From an uncultured Dorea sp. (GTDB lineage: Bacteria > Bacillota > Clostridia > Lachnospirales > Lachnospiraceae), in assembly GCA_910586965.1 (NCBI GenBank), contig CAJUMF010000005.1, positions 1 through 64,000 of the forward strand: DNA of 64,000 nt, read 5' to 3'. This document shows positions 7,311 through 16,212 of the stretch, piece by piece. A program made the translations under genes and the position numbers. The notes under the pieces are model-generated. The model was not told the origin of the DNA, did not search any database, and saw only the letters and a list, made by a program, of their open reading frames with translations. Positions within the stretch are counted from its first letter, which is position 1. Every line of letters begins with the position of its first letter.

Positions 7311-8324
7311 ATGACAGAATTAAAACTCAAATTCAAAAAAGGCTTTGCCAAACGTGCCTTTGCAGTAGCTATGGCATTATGTCTGGTAGCGCCTTTGGTG
7401 CCATCAGTGTCGTTAGGGTCAGGTATTGTTAAAGCAGCTAACGCGACAACACCAGAGACACCAGAAACACCAGAGACACCAGAAACACCAGAAACGCCAC
7501 CGACACCACCGACACCACCGACAATAAAGGTGGAGAACGTCACAGTGGCTCCGGCAGCAGTTACGCTTACATATCTTGGACAGACGGCAAAATTAAACGC
7601 AACAGTTACACCGTCTAATGCAACAAATAAGAGTGTTAAGTGGTCTTCTGACAATAGTGCAGTAGCAACAGTGGATGCTAATGGTACAGTAACAGCGAAG
7701 AAGAATGGTACTGCTAAAGTAACAGCAACGGCTGATGGAAAGAGTGCAGTAGCAACTATTACAGTTAAGCAGGCAGCTAACAAAGTTGTCCTTTCTTTAA
7801 AGGGACAGAACTTAAAGAACAAAGTTTCTTTAAAGGCTACATACAAGAAGAGTTATACTTTTAAGGCAACTGTAACAGATGTTAAGGGCAATAAGATTGA
7901 TGGCGAAAAGATTACATGGAAGTCTTCTAATAAGAAGATTGCAACCGTTAATTCTAAGGGTAAAGTAACTGCTAAGAAGAAAGCGGGAACAGTTACGATT
8001 ACTGCAAAAGCTTCTAACGGAAAGTCAGCAGCAGTTAAATTGAAAGTCAGCAAAAAGGCTGTAAAAGTTACGAAAGTGAAAATAACAGGCAGCAAGAAGA
8101 TGAATCTTAAGACGAAGAAGACTCAGACTCTTAAGGCAACTGTTACACCGGTAACAGCAGCTAACCAGAAAGTCACATGGAAGTCTTCTAATAAGAAGAT
8201 TGCAACAGTAACTTCTAAAGGCAAAGTAAAAGTAAAGAAAGCTGGAAAAGTTAAGATTACTGCAACAGCTAAAGATGGAAGCAAAAAGAAAGCAACAATC
8301 ACTATTACAGTAAAGAAGAAATAA
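7311..8324 (+). CDS. Secreted BIG2 (bacterial Ig-like) repeat protein
   Basis: ATG 7311 is chosen from AAGGAGG 8 bp upstream. The 337-residue protein has a signal peptide (KKGFAKRAFAVAMALCLVA, cleaved near the KAANA at about 40) and a Pro-Glu-Thr linker of tandem repeats. Three BIG2 domains follow (about 75-165, 168-245, 250-337), each with the VxWxSSNxxxATVxxxGxVTAK core. The C-terminus is very lysine-rich and has no LPXTG motif or membrane anchor, so cell-wall retention would be by charge or by BIG2 binding. Its BIG2 domains resemble those of the three proteins at 35-42 kb. The substrate is unknown. Confidence 0.88.
   Translation: MTELKLKFKKGFAKRAFAVAMALCLVAPLVPSVSLGSGIVKAANATTPETPETPETPETPETPPTPPTPPTIKVENVTVAPAAVTLTYLGQTAKLNATVTPSNATNKSVKWSSDNSAVATVDANGTVTAKKNGTAKVTATADGKSAVATITVKQAANKVVLSLKGQNLKNKVSLKATYKKSYTFKATVTDVKGNKIDGEKITWKSSNKKIATVNSKGKVTAKKKAGTVTITAKASNGKSAAVKLKVSKKAVKVTKVKITGSKKMNLKTKKTQTLKATVTPVTAANQKVTWKSSNKKIATVTSKGKVKVKKAGKVKITATAKDGSKKKATITITVKKK
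7452..7523 (+). repeat. Eight 9-bp tandem repeats encoding the PET/PPT linker
   Basis: Five units of the form CCAGARACR (7452-7496) and three of CCACCGACA (7497-7523) encode Pro-Glu-Thr and Pro-Pro-Thr triplets. Every unit is 9 bp, so copy-number change alters linker length without shifting the frame. Confidence 0.9.
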
Positions 8325-8347
8325 TCTGATTGCAAAACCCAGGGCAG

Positions 8348-8388
8348 GGACCACTACGGAGTAGAAACTCTGTGTGGTCTTTGTTTTT
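8348..8388 (+). terminator. Rho-independent terminator after the BIG2 gene
   Basis: An imperfect stem (GGACCAC near 8348-8354 pairing with GTGGTC near 8374-8379, extended by GGAGT/ACTC) is followed by TTTGTTTTT. It separates the BIG2 gene from the following membrane protein gene. Confidence 0.8.
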
Positions 8389-8431
8389 ATGTGTATATGA
8401 ATAGAAAAAGAATGGTAATCGGGAGGGATTT

Positions 8432-9970
8432 ATGGGAGAAAAAAAAGAGGGCATAATTGGATGGTTGGGCGAAAAAGGAACGTATTTTTATATATTAATT
8501 ATGCTGGTGGTTTTCCCGTTGTTTTATACAAATGGTTTATTTAATCTATGTAAGGATAAAGAAGATTTATTTCTGTTTGTAACATTCATATATGTTTGCA
8601 TATTGGTTCCGGTGTTCATCAAATGGGTTTATAATTTGAGAAAAGAGAGGACTAAGTGTATAAGGGCTGATGTTGTATTTGGTGTAATATTATTGCTCGC
8701 GCTTTTTATGTCTACAATATTTGCAATAGATAGTCGAAAATCATTTTTTTATTCGACTGCCAGAATGATAAATGGCTTGTGTGTTCTAGGATGTATTATA
8801 GTTTTTTTTGCAGTAAGACAATATGGAATATTTGATGGGATTATCCTTTGGGGATGGCTTTTAGGGAGTTCTTTAATATATTTGATCGGGATTCTATGTG
8901 CTTGTGGCATTAATGTTGTTCATATACAGGATGGAATTAAAGATTCGCAGAAGCCCATATATCTTACACCGTTAGGACATGCAGATTTAAATACCTGTTA
9001 TGTTTGCCTTATGTTACCGCTGATTATGGTGATGTATATGATTTGTAAAGAGCAATTTTCACAGATATTGCATGGAATCAACATTTACCTGGGATTTTTG
9101 TTTATTTTCTTTCTTAAAACAGACAGTGTGTTAATTGCAATGGTGACCGGATTTGTGGTGCTGCTTTATTTTGCTGTTGAAAGAGAAGTGTGGTTTGGAA
9201 GATATATGCAGATAATGGGAATGTATCTGGGAGCAAAGATTACGATATGGGCATTGTTGTATATGTATGGGGAGAGTTTGTATCCTTTCTTTGATCTTGG
9301 GGAATTTTTGTTAAATGGTAACTTGATTTTGGGAGAAGCGGGAATCTATCTTCTGATGATAGGAATTAATAAAGCGAAAAAAGATTGTTTGAGAAAAGGT
9401 TTGCTCATAATAAGAAAAATTGCTTTATGTGTAGGAATTGGGCTGGCAATATGTTTTGTGATGGGCGTAATATACGCGAACCTTAATAAAAGCAGTATCC
9501 AGGAAAATTCTTTTTGGAATTATCTCGTAGTTAAAGATACTACTTTCAACAGGCGGGGATTTATATGGAACAGGACGGTGTATACATTTATAAATGAGCC
9601 GTTTTGGCGCAAATTATTTGGGAATGGATTGAATTGTTTTAGGGAGTTTATTGCTGCGGGCGGGACGGTTTCATTGGAGGAATTAACGTTTAACGATCCT
9701 CACAATGAATTTTTACAGATGCTTTCAGACATGGGCATCCTGGGGGTAATCGGATATTTCGGATTATTATTATCTACGTTAATAAGAGCATTGAAAAGTT
9801 GGAAACAGAATGAATTGCAGGTTGCAGTGGCATTGACGTTATGCGTATATATGATACAGGGACTGGCAAACGAATATTCGATTTTTTACCTCCCTCTACT
9901 CTGCATCTTCCTAGGCCTAGCCAACGGCAGCATGACAAAAAATGAGAGCAACTCAGTTGAAAATACATGA
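8432..9970 (+). CDS. O-antigen ligase/polymerase-like membrane protein
   Basis: The 512-residue protein is strongly hydrophobic with roughly 11-12 membrane segments. Near residues 385-430 it has a loop with RGFIWNRTVYTFINEPF, GNGLNCFREF and FNDPHNEFLQMLSDMGILG. The HNEFLQ motif and the following glycine-rich helix are hallmarks of the Wzy/WaaL O-antigen ligase family. It should act on lipid-linked glycans at the outer membrane leaflet, possibly for capsule or a glycosylated wall polymer. Unusually it stands alone, without glycosyltransferases. Base composition is clearly more AT-rich than its neighbours, which hints at separate ancestry. Confidence 0.8.
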   Translation: MGEKKEGIIGWLGEKGTYFYILIMLVVFPLFYTNGLFNLCKDKEDLFLFVTFIYVCILVPVFIKWVYNLRKERTKCIRADVVFGVILLLALFMSTIFAIDSRKSFFYSTARMINGLCVLGCIIVFFAVRQYGIFDGIILWGWLLGSSLIYLIGILCACGINVVHIQDGIKDSQKPIYLTPLGHADLNTCYVCLMLPLIMVMYMICKEQFSQILHGINIYLGFLFIFFLKTDSVLIAMVTGFVVLLYFAVEREVWFGRYMQIMGMYLGAKITIWALLYMYGESLYPFFDLGEFLLNGNLILGEAGIYLLMIGINKAKKDCLRKGLLIIRKIALCVGIGLAICFVMGVIYANLNKSSIQENSFWNYLVVKDTTFNRRGFIWNRTVYTFINEPFWRKLFGNGLNCFREFIAAGGTVSLEELTFNDPHNEFLQMLSDMGILGVIGYFGLLLSTLIRALKSWKQNELQVAVALTLCVYMIQGLANEYSIFYLPLLCIFLGLANGSMTKNESNSVENT

Positions 9971-9985
9971 TACAAGGGGGAAAAT

Positions 9986-11299
9986 ATGATGAAGAAAAGT
10001 AATCCGATAGCGCTTTTGCCAATCGGTGTGTTTTTAGTCCTATATTTGGGGCTTGGTATATTATTTGAGTATGTGATGAAGATCCCGATGGGATTCTACA
10101 ACATTCCGATCGTGGTAGCATTTCTGGCAGCTATCCTAGTGGCGTGCTTACAGAATAGGGAAGTAAAGTTTGATGACAAGCTGGGAATTATGGCCCAGGG
10201 GCTGGCGGATAAGAACATTATCACGATGCTTTTGATCTTTTTAGCGGCGGGATCATTTGTCGGGGTAGTCGGAAGGAGCAGTGCAGAGAGTGTCGCTTAC
10301 TTTATGCTTTCGCTGATTCCGGCGAAATTTGCGGTAGCAGTATTGTTTGTGGTAGCGTGCTTTGTTTCTACGGCGATGGGAACTTCTGTAGGGACGATCA
10401 CGCTGATCACACCGATTGCGGTGACTGTGGCACAGGCTTCGGGGTTCAGCCTTCCGCTTTGCATCGGTTCTGTTATGGGCGGAGCGATGTTCGGGGACAA
10501 TCTTTCGTTTATCTCGGATACGACGATTGCGGCGTGTAACGGACAGGGATGTGCTATGAAAGATAAGTTCCGGGAGAACTTCGGGATTGCTTTCCCGGCG
10601 GCGGTTGTCACACTGGTATTGATTCTTGTGCTGTCTCTGCGCACGGATTTAAGCGGAGCAGTGGCGAAGGATTATAATCTGATACAGATCATCCCTTACG
10701 TGCTTGTACTGATCGGCGGTATCGTAGGGATCAATGTATTTGTGGTGCTGCTTATCGGGATTGTGTCCGGTTCGCTGATCATGCTTGCCACCGGGCAGAC
10801 GGTTCCAACTGACCTGCTTGCCAATATGGGTTCAGGAGTATCCGGGATGTTTGAAACCTGTATGGTAGCGGTTCTTGTGGCAGCGATGTGCGCGCTTATC
10901 CGGGAATACGGAGGCTTTGAGGCGCTGCTTTCTGCAATCCGGCGTGTGTTTAAGGGAAAAAGGGGAGGCCAGCTCGGGATGGGGCTTTTGGTATGTGCCA
11001 TGGATGTTGCGACGGCCAATAATACAGTCGCCATCGTTATGGCGAATCCTATTGCGAAGGAGATGGCGCAGGAGTATGGTGTCAGCCCGAGAAAGACGGC
11101 ATCTCTTTTGGATACGTTTTCATGTATTTCCCAAGGGGCGATTCCTTATGGTGCACAGATGCTGGTGGCAATTTCGGCGGCCGGCGAGCTTGGCTTTGAG
11201 GTGACGGCATTCGATATTATCCCGAATCTTTTCTATCCGGGACTTTTGCTGCTCAGTTCACTGGTGTTTATCTTCCTGCTTCCGCAAAAAAAATCATGA
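9986..11299 (+). CDS. Na+/H+ antiporter, NhaC family
   Basis: This 437-residue protein has about 11-12 hydrophobic segments and the NhaC-family pattern: FVSTAMGTSVGTITLITPIA near residues 127-146, a GSVMGGAMFGDNLSFISDTT motif near 163-180, and MDVATANNTVAIVMANPIA in the C-terminal half. The family exchanges sodium for protons, and some members exchange organic anions such as malate and lactate. GGGGG precedes the ATG at 9986. The acyl-CoA synthetase gene follows but has its own promoter. Confidence 0.85.
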   Translation: MMKKSNPIALLPIGVFLVLYLGLGILFEYVMKIPMGFYNIPIVVAFLAAILVACLQNREVKFDDKLGIMAQGLADKNIITMLLIFLAAGSFVGVVGRSSAESVAYFMLSLIPAKFAVAVLFVVACFVSTAMGTSVGTITLITPIAVTVAQASGFSLPLCIGSVMGGAMFGDNLSFISDTTIAACNGQGCAMKDKFRENFGIAFPAAVVTLVLILVLSLRTDLSGAVAKDYNLIQIIPYVLVLIGGIVGINVFVVLLIGIVSGSLIMLATGQTVPTDLLANMGSGVSGMFETCMVAVLVAAMCALIREYGGFEALLSAIRRVFKGKRGGQLGMGLLVCAMDVATANNTVAIVMANPIAKEMAQEYGVSPRKTASLLDTFSCISQGAIPYGAQMLVAISAAGELGFEVTAFDIIPNLFYPGLLLLSSLVFIFLLPQKKS

Positions 11300-11315
11300 G
11301 CATCTCTTGAACCGT

Positions 11316-11386
11316 GAATACAAGCTAAATACAAGCTGAATACAACTTTCAATTTGGTTGACGAAGCGGTCGTAAAATGTTAGAAT
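11316..11386 (+). promoter_or_regulatory. Promoter of the acyl-CoA synthetase gene with three upstream 11-bp direct repeats
   Basis: TTGACG (11358-11363) and TAGAAT (11381-11386) are 17 bp apart. Directly upstream lie three head-to-tail 11-bp units with the core AATACAA (11316-11326, 11327-11337, 11338-11348). One helical turn per unit suggests cooperative protein binding on one DNA face. The ATACAA core also occurs in the inverted repeat between the TetR gene and degV. Confidence 0.6.
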
Positions 11387-11425
11387 GAACTTTATCAAAT
11401 AAAAGCGTTAAAGGGGTAAAGTGTA

Positions 11426-13060
11426 ATGCCGATTACAGAGATTTTAGAGGAAAATTGCCGGAAATTCGGGGAAGATATCTGCCTGGTGGAGATTAATCCG
11501 CAGATGCCGGAGGACCGGCGGATCACATGGAAGGAATATGAGCTGATGGAGCCGACCTCTCCCACATATTACCGCAGGGAGATCACGTGGAATGTATTCA
11601 ATGAAAAGGCGAACCGTTTTGCGAATCTTCTGATCAGCCGCGGGGTCAAAAAAGGGGATAAGGTTGCGATACTTTTGATGAACTGCCTGGAGTGGCTGCC
11701 CATTTATTTTGGTGTGCTAAAGACCGGGGCGCTGGCGGTTCCCCTTAATTTCCGGTACTCTTCGGAGGAGATTGAGTACTGTCTGAACCTTTCGGAGTCG
11801 GATGTGCTTGTCTTCGGACCGGAGTTTATCGGACGGGTGGAGGAGATTGCAGATTCGATCTCAAAGAACCGGCTGGTATTTTTTGTGGGGGACGGATGTC
11901 CTTCCTTTGCGGAGAGTTACGTGCAGCAGTCGGTGAACTGCTCCTGCCAGTCACCGGATATCGTACTGCGGGATATCGATGATGCGGCAATCTATTTTTC
12001 GTCGGGAACGACTGGGTTCCCGAAAGCAATCTTACATAACCATGAAAGTCTGATGCATGCCTGCAAAGTAGAGCAGAGCCATCACCAGCAGACGAAGGAT
12101 GATATTTTCCTATGTATCCCGCCGCTTTACCATACGGGGGCGAAGATGCACTGGTTCGGAAGCTTTCTGACGGGCAGCAAAGGCATTCTTTTAAAAGGGA
12201 CATCGCCGGAGGTGATCCTGGATGCGGTATCCAAGGAGAGGTGTACCATCGTGTGGCTCCTCGTTCCGTGGGCGCAGGATATCTTAGATGCTCTTGACAG
12301 AGGTGATGTGCACCTTGAGGATTACGAACTCAGCCAGTGGCGGCTTATGCATATCGGTGCGCAGCCGGTTCCGCCAAGCCTGATCAAGCGGTGGAAAGCA
12401 TATTTCCCGAACCATAAGTATGATACCAATTACGGACTGAGCGAGTCCATCGGACCTGGTGCGGTGCATCTGGGCATCAACAATATCCATAAAGTGGGAG
12501 CGATTGGAAAGGCCGGGTACGGCTGGAGGACCCGGATCGTGGATGAGAATGGCCAGGATGTGAAGCAGGGAGATGTAGGTGAGCTGATTCTTTTTGGACC
12601 GGGCGTCATGACCTGTTATTACAATGATGAGAAGGCGACTGCCGAGGTGCTTAAGGACGGGTGGCTCTATACCGGCGATATGGCTATGGAGGATGAGGAC
12701 GGATTCATCTTCCTTGTGGACCGTAAGAAAGACGTGATCATCAGCGGCGGCGAGAATCTGTATCCGGTTCAGATCGAGGATTTCATGCGCGCTCATGAGG
12801 CGGTGAAGGATGTGGCGATTATCGGTCTGCCGGACAAGCGCCTTGGAGAGATTGCAGCGGCCATCGTTGAGACAAAGGAGGGAGCTTCTTGTACCCAGGA
12901 GGACTTAGAGAAGTTCTGTAAGAAGCTGCCCCGCTACAAGCGCCCGCATAGATATATCTTTGCAGAGGTTCCGCGCAATGCCACAGGCAAGATTGAAAAG
13001 CCAAAGCTCCGCGAGATCTACTGCGGCAAGCGTCTGGTAGAGATGCAGAACAAAGGATGA
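11426..13060 (+). CDS. Acyl-CoA synthetase (AMP-forming)
   Basis: The 544-residue protein is a class I adenylate-forming enzyme. It shows the P-loop-like YFSSGTTGFPKAILHNH near residue 190, the A5-type NYGLSESIGPG, the YTGDMAMEDEDGF motif, the hinge VDRKKDVIISGGENLYPVQIE, and the C-terminal catalytic lysine in PRNATGKIEKPKLRE. It should activate a carboxylic acid to its acyl-AMP and then acyl-CoA. The substrate is unclear. The N-terminus has a short insertion so that an ITW motif occurs twice (near residues 30 and 53). A TetR gene follows on the opposite strand, suggesting fatty-acid or aromatic-acid control. Confidence 0.9.
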   Translation: MPITEILEENCRKFGEDICLVEINPQMPEDRRITWKEYELMEPTSPTYYRREITWNVFNEKANRFANLLISRGVKKGDKVAILLMNCLEWLPIYFGVLKTGALAVPLNFRYSSEEIEYCLNLSESDVLVFGPEFIGRVEEIADSISKNRLVFFVGDGCPSFAESYVQQSVNCSCQSPDIVLRDIDDAAIYFSSGTTGFPKAILHNHESLMHACKVEQSHHQQTKDDIFLCIPPLYHTGAKMHWFGSFLTGSKGILLKGTSPEVILDAVSKERCTIVWLLVPWAQDILDALDRGDVHLEDYELSQWRLMHIGAQPVPPSLIKRWKAYFPNHKYDTNYGLSESIGPGAVHLGINNIHKVGAIGKAGYGWRTRIVDENGQDVKQGDVGELILFGPGVMTCYYNDEKATAEVLKDGWLYTGDMAMEDEDGFIFLVDRKKDVIISGGENLYPVQIEDFMRAHEAVKDVAIIGLPDKRLGEIAAAIVETKEGASCTQEDLEKFCKKLPRYKRPHRYIFAEVPRNATGKIEKPKLREIYCGKRLVEMQNKG

Positions 13061-13101
13061 TGCAGAAGACGGCAAAAGAGGAATATGCAGCAGGAAATCG
13101 G

Positions 13102-13662
13102 TTAGCTGATACTGCTGCAGTGGCAGACGACTTTTACAATCTCGTCTACGGATTCTTTTTTGCCGTCTGCCTCCCATTTTAAGAAGACATTCAGAAGCGC
13201 TCCGCCGTAATAGTATAACTCATAGGCGGAGTGGGGATATACAGGGGCGACGAGCTTGGTGATATATTCGTTTATCGCATGGATCATCAGGGAGTGGAGG
13301 TTCGCGCCTGCCAATGTGAGGAAGAATTCCGCGTACTGGTCAAAGAACAGGAAGGCGTGGCGGATATGGACAGCGTCATAGAAAGTATCGATGCCGATCG
13401 AGCGGCTGCATTCCTCAAGATAAAGTTCGATGATCTCGTGGAGATAGCTGTTGAGGGCATCGGTTTTTGACTGGAAATAGTGATAAAAGGTCATGCGTGA
13501 TACGCCTGCTTTTTTGACAATGTCGGAGATAGTGATCTCCTCAAAGATTTTGCTCTGCATCAGGGCAATAATCGACTCTCCGATACACTGACGGGTGAAT
13601 CGGTTTCTTTTTGTAAAATTTTTCCCAAGTATGCTTTTCATCAAAGAAACATCGTGTTTCAT
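13102..13662 (-). CDS. TetR/AcrR family transcriptional regulator
   Basis: The start at 13662 is set by AGGAG 8 bp upstream; a longer frame to 13692 lacks a site. The 186-residue protein has the TetR helix-turn-helix (EEITISDIVKKAGVSRMTFYHY, split here as EITISDIVKKAGVSRM and TFYHYF) at about residues 36-60, then a C-terminal ligand domain resembling TetR_C_33-type regulators. It lies between the acyl-CoA synthetase and degV genes. An 8-bp inverted repeat in its upstream region is a candidate autoregulatory operator. Confidence 0.88.
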   Translation of the reverse strand: MKHDVSLMKSILGKNFTKRNRFTRQCIGESIIALMQSKIFEEITISDIVKKAGVSRMTFYHYFQSKTDALNSYLHEIIELYLEECSRSIGIDTFYDAVHIRHAFLFFDQYAEFFLTLAGANLHSLMIHAINEYITKLVAPVYPHSAYELYYYGGALLNVFLKWEADGKKESVDEIVKVVCHCSSIS

Positions 13663-13704
13663 CTGGTATTCTCCTAAAAGTTTACATTTCATAGTTATCT
13701 GTAA

Positions 13705-13734
13705 ATTGTATCATAGGATTTGGTAAGATACAAT
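13705..13734. promoter_or_regulatory. Inverted repeat, candidate TetR operator
   Basis: ATTGTATC (13705-13712) and GATACAAT (13727-13734) form a perfect 8-bp dyad with a 14-bp centre, in the 132-bp gap between the divergent TetR and degV genes. A looser dyad (TTTACA and TGTAAA, 13681-13705) is adjacent. Confidence 0.55.
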
Positions 13735-13794
13735 AACAAGTAGTAATAAAAACCACGTGATGATCTGATGTGTTGTACGTAAAAGGAGAAGATC

Positions 13795-14661
13795 ATGGGA
13801 GAGATAGTATTGCTTGCTGAGACAGGTTCGGATATCACAAAAGAAGTAGCGGATAAGTATGGGATTTATATTGTGCCGATGCATGTGTCCTTCGGGGAGG
13901 AGACAAAAGATGACGCCACATTTCCGGCAGAAGAGGTATGTGCGTTTTATGAGCGGACAGGAAAGCTTCCGAAGACAAGCGGGAGTGTCCCGGAGGAATT
14001 TGAAAAGATTTATGACCAGATTCATAAAGAGCACCCGGATGGAGAGATCTTATACTTGGCGTATTCTTCAGTGACCACTTGTTCTTATCAGAGCGGGCAG
14101 ATTGCCGCTGAAGGGCGTGATTACGTCACCAGCCTGGATACGAAGCATGTGTCCGTGGGGCAGTATGCTGTTGTAGTGACGATGGCAGAACTTCTTAAAA
14201 AGCATCCTGAGTGGACGGTTCAGGAAGCGGCAGAGAAAGCAAAGGAAGTGTCGGAGCGCGTCCGCATGTGTTTTGTGCCGGATAAGCTGGAGTTTTTGCG
14301 TGCAGGAGGAAGGGTGAGCAATGCGGCGGCTCTTTGCGGGGCTTTGCTCAAGATCCATCCCCAGATTGATATTCTTAACGGGTATCTGAAGGCGACGAAA
14401 AAGCATAGAGGAAGCATGAAAAAGATTGTAGGCCAGCTAACGGAGAATTATATCCGGGAGCAGAAGTTTAGCCTTGATGAGGTGTGGCTGATCTGTTCGC
14501 CGCGGATGTCGGATGAAGTGCGCCGGAGAGCAGAACAGGCGGCTTTAAACTGCGGAGTGAAAAAAGTAACCTGGGTGCAGACCGGAGGTGTGATCACCTG
14601 TCACGGAGGTCCGGGTGCATTCGGAGTGGTTGGGATTTCAGAAAAATATGAGAGGGGTTAA
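13795..14661 (+). CDS. DegV family fatty-acid-binding protein
   Basis: The 288-residue protein has the DegV pattern: LLAETGSDITKEVADKYGI at the N-terminus, PKTSGSVPEEFEKIY near residue 62, the DTKHVSVGQYAVV segment, and EFLRAGGRVSNAAAL in the C-terminal domain. DegV/FakB proteins hold a fatty acid, and in Firmicutes FakB presents it to the FakA kinase for phosphorylation and phospholipid synthesis. No fakA is visible here. The citrate synthase gene starts 2 bp after the stop, so the two are co-transcribed. Confidence 0.92.
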   Translation: MGEIVLLAETGSDITKEVADKYGIYIVPMHVSFGEETKDDATFPAEEVCAFYERTGKLPKTSGSVPEEFEKIYDQIHKEHPDGEILYLAYSSVTTCSYQSGQIAAEGRDYVTSLDTKHVSVGQYAVVVTMAELLKKHPEWTVQEAAEKAKEVSERVRMCFVPDKLEFLRAGGRVSNAAALCGALLKIHPQIDILNGYLKATKKHRGSMKKIVGQLTENYIREQKFSLDEVWLICSPRMSDEVRRRAEQAALNCGVKKVTWVQTGGVITCHGGPGAFGVVGISEKYERG

Positions 14662-14663
14662 TT

Positions 14664-16052
14664 ATGGAGAATATACATTCTATGATGGAGCTTGGCGAGG
14701 AGCTGGATATTAAGTTTGATGAGCTGGTGGAAAACTGTATGCGTTCCGGTGCCATCGACCAGAATCTTTATCTGGAATATGATGTGAAGCGGGGGCTTCG
14801 TGATTCTAACGGCAAGGGTGTGCTGACGGGACTTACAGAGATTTCTGATGTAGTAGCGATGAAGCGGGTGAACGGAAGATCTTATCCGGTAGAAGGCGAA
14901 CTTTACTATCAGGGTGTCAATGTGCGGGATATTGTGAGTGCAAAGGGCAGGGACCGTTTCCTCTTTGAAGAGGCGACGTATCTTTTGCTGTTCGGAAGAC
15001 TGCCTGTCAATGATGAATTCGAGAATTTTATCAAGATATTAGGAGGTTTAAGAGAGCTATCCGGGCAGTTTGTCCGGGACGTGGTGATGAAAGCGCCGCC
15101 GGCGAATATCATGAATGCGTTACAGAAGTGCATTGTGCTGTTATATTCCTACGACGCAAGACCTGATGATATCGCAGTGTCCAATGTACTCAGACAATCT
15201 CTGCAGCTTATTGCGAAGATGCCAATGATGAGTGTATATGCCTATTACGCGTACCGGATGTTCCATTTTGACAAGACATTGATGGTGCGTCCGCCAAAGC
15301 CTGAGCTTTCTACAGCGGAGAATCTCTTATATATGCTCCGCAAGGACGGGAAATATACGGAGCTTGAGGCAAAGGTCTTAGACATTGCACTTGTACTCCA
15401 TGCGGACCACGGTGGCGGTAATAACAGTACCTTTACGAACCATGTAGTGACAAGCTCGGGGACAGATACATACTCGGCGGTGGCAGCGTCTATGTCATCC
15501 CTTAAGGGGCCGCGCCACGGCGGCGCGAATTTAAAAGTCATGCAGATGTTTGATGATCTGAAAGCATCCTGTCCGGACATTACGAATGAGCAGGATGTGA
15601 CGGCATATCTGATTCGGGTGCTTGATAAAGAGGCGTTTGACGGCGCTGGACTGATCTATGGGATGGGCCATGCAGTCTATACAATCTCTGACCCCAGGGA
15701 AGTCGTGCTGAAGGAATATGCCCGGAGGCTTTCCGAGGCGAAGGGTATGGAAAGGGAATTCGCTCTCTACAATATGGTGGAGCGGGTCGCATCGAAGCTT
15801 TTGATGGAGAGAAGGAGACTGTTTAAGCCAATCTGTGCAAATGTGGACTTCTACAGCGGGCTTGTGTACAGTATGCTCGGCATCCCTACAGAGCTTTTTA
15901 CACCGATCTTTGCCATTTCCAGAATCTCTGGCTGGAGCGCCCACAGGCTTGAGGAACTGGTGAATAAAGGTAAGATCATCCGTCCAGCTTACAAGTATGT
16001 GGGACATCATGTGGATTATCAGGAGCTTGGCGACAGGGAGTACATTTTGTAA
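14664..16052 (+). CDS. gltA: Citrate synthase
   Basis: The 462-residue protein has the citrate synthase fold and active-site signatures: LHADHGGGNNSTF with a catalytic histidine, GPRHGGAN, and GMGHAVYTISDPR with the second histidine. The late KLLMERRRLFKPICANVDF carries the substrate-binding arginine and catalytic aspartate. The N-terminal extension of about 45 residues is common in clostridial enzymes of this length. It condenses oxaloacetate with acetyl-CoA, feeding glutamate synthesis. Co-transcription with degV is expected from the 2-bp gap, and it may share TetR control. Confidence 0.9.
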   Translation: MENIHSMMELGEELDIKFDELVENCMRSGAIDQNLYLEYDVKRGLRDSNGKGVLTGLTEISDVVAMKRVNGRSYPVEGELYYQGVNVRDIVSAKGRDRFLFEEATYLLLFGRLPVNDEFENFIKILGGLRELSGQFVRDVVMKAPPANIMNALQKCIVLLYSYDARPDDIAVSNVLRQSLQLIAKMPMMSVYAYYAYRMFHFDKTLMVRPPKPELSTAENLLYMLRKDGKYTELEAKVLDIALVLHADHGGGNNSTFTNHVVTSSGTDTYSAVAASMSSLKGPRHGGANLKVMQMFDDLKASCPDITNEQDVTAYLIRVLDKEAFDGAGLIYGMGHAVYTISDPREVVLKEYARRLSEAKGMEREFALYNMVERVASKLLMERRRLFKPICANVDFYSGLVYSMLGIPTELFTPIFAISRISGWSAHRLEELVNKGKIIRPAYKYVGHHVDYQELGDREYIL

Positions 16053-16212
16053 ATATTTTCAGGATAATCCTATATATTGAGGTTATTTATAGATAATATC
16101 GATAAGTGTGACGATTTATTGACATAATCAATTGGACACAAGATTCATACAAGTTCATAATAGAAGAGTAGACATATAAAAATTACATAAAGAGGAAAGA
16201 GAGGAAAGTAAC

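Noticed and set aside
7187..7846. Minus-strand 219-residue frame rich in Val and Gly repeats
   Set aside because: It is the antisense shadow of the PET linker and BIG2 gene; several other long frames antisense to BIG2 genes (for example 37089-37595 and 42245-42454) are the same effect.
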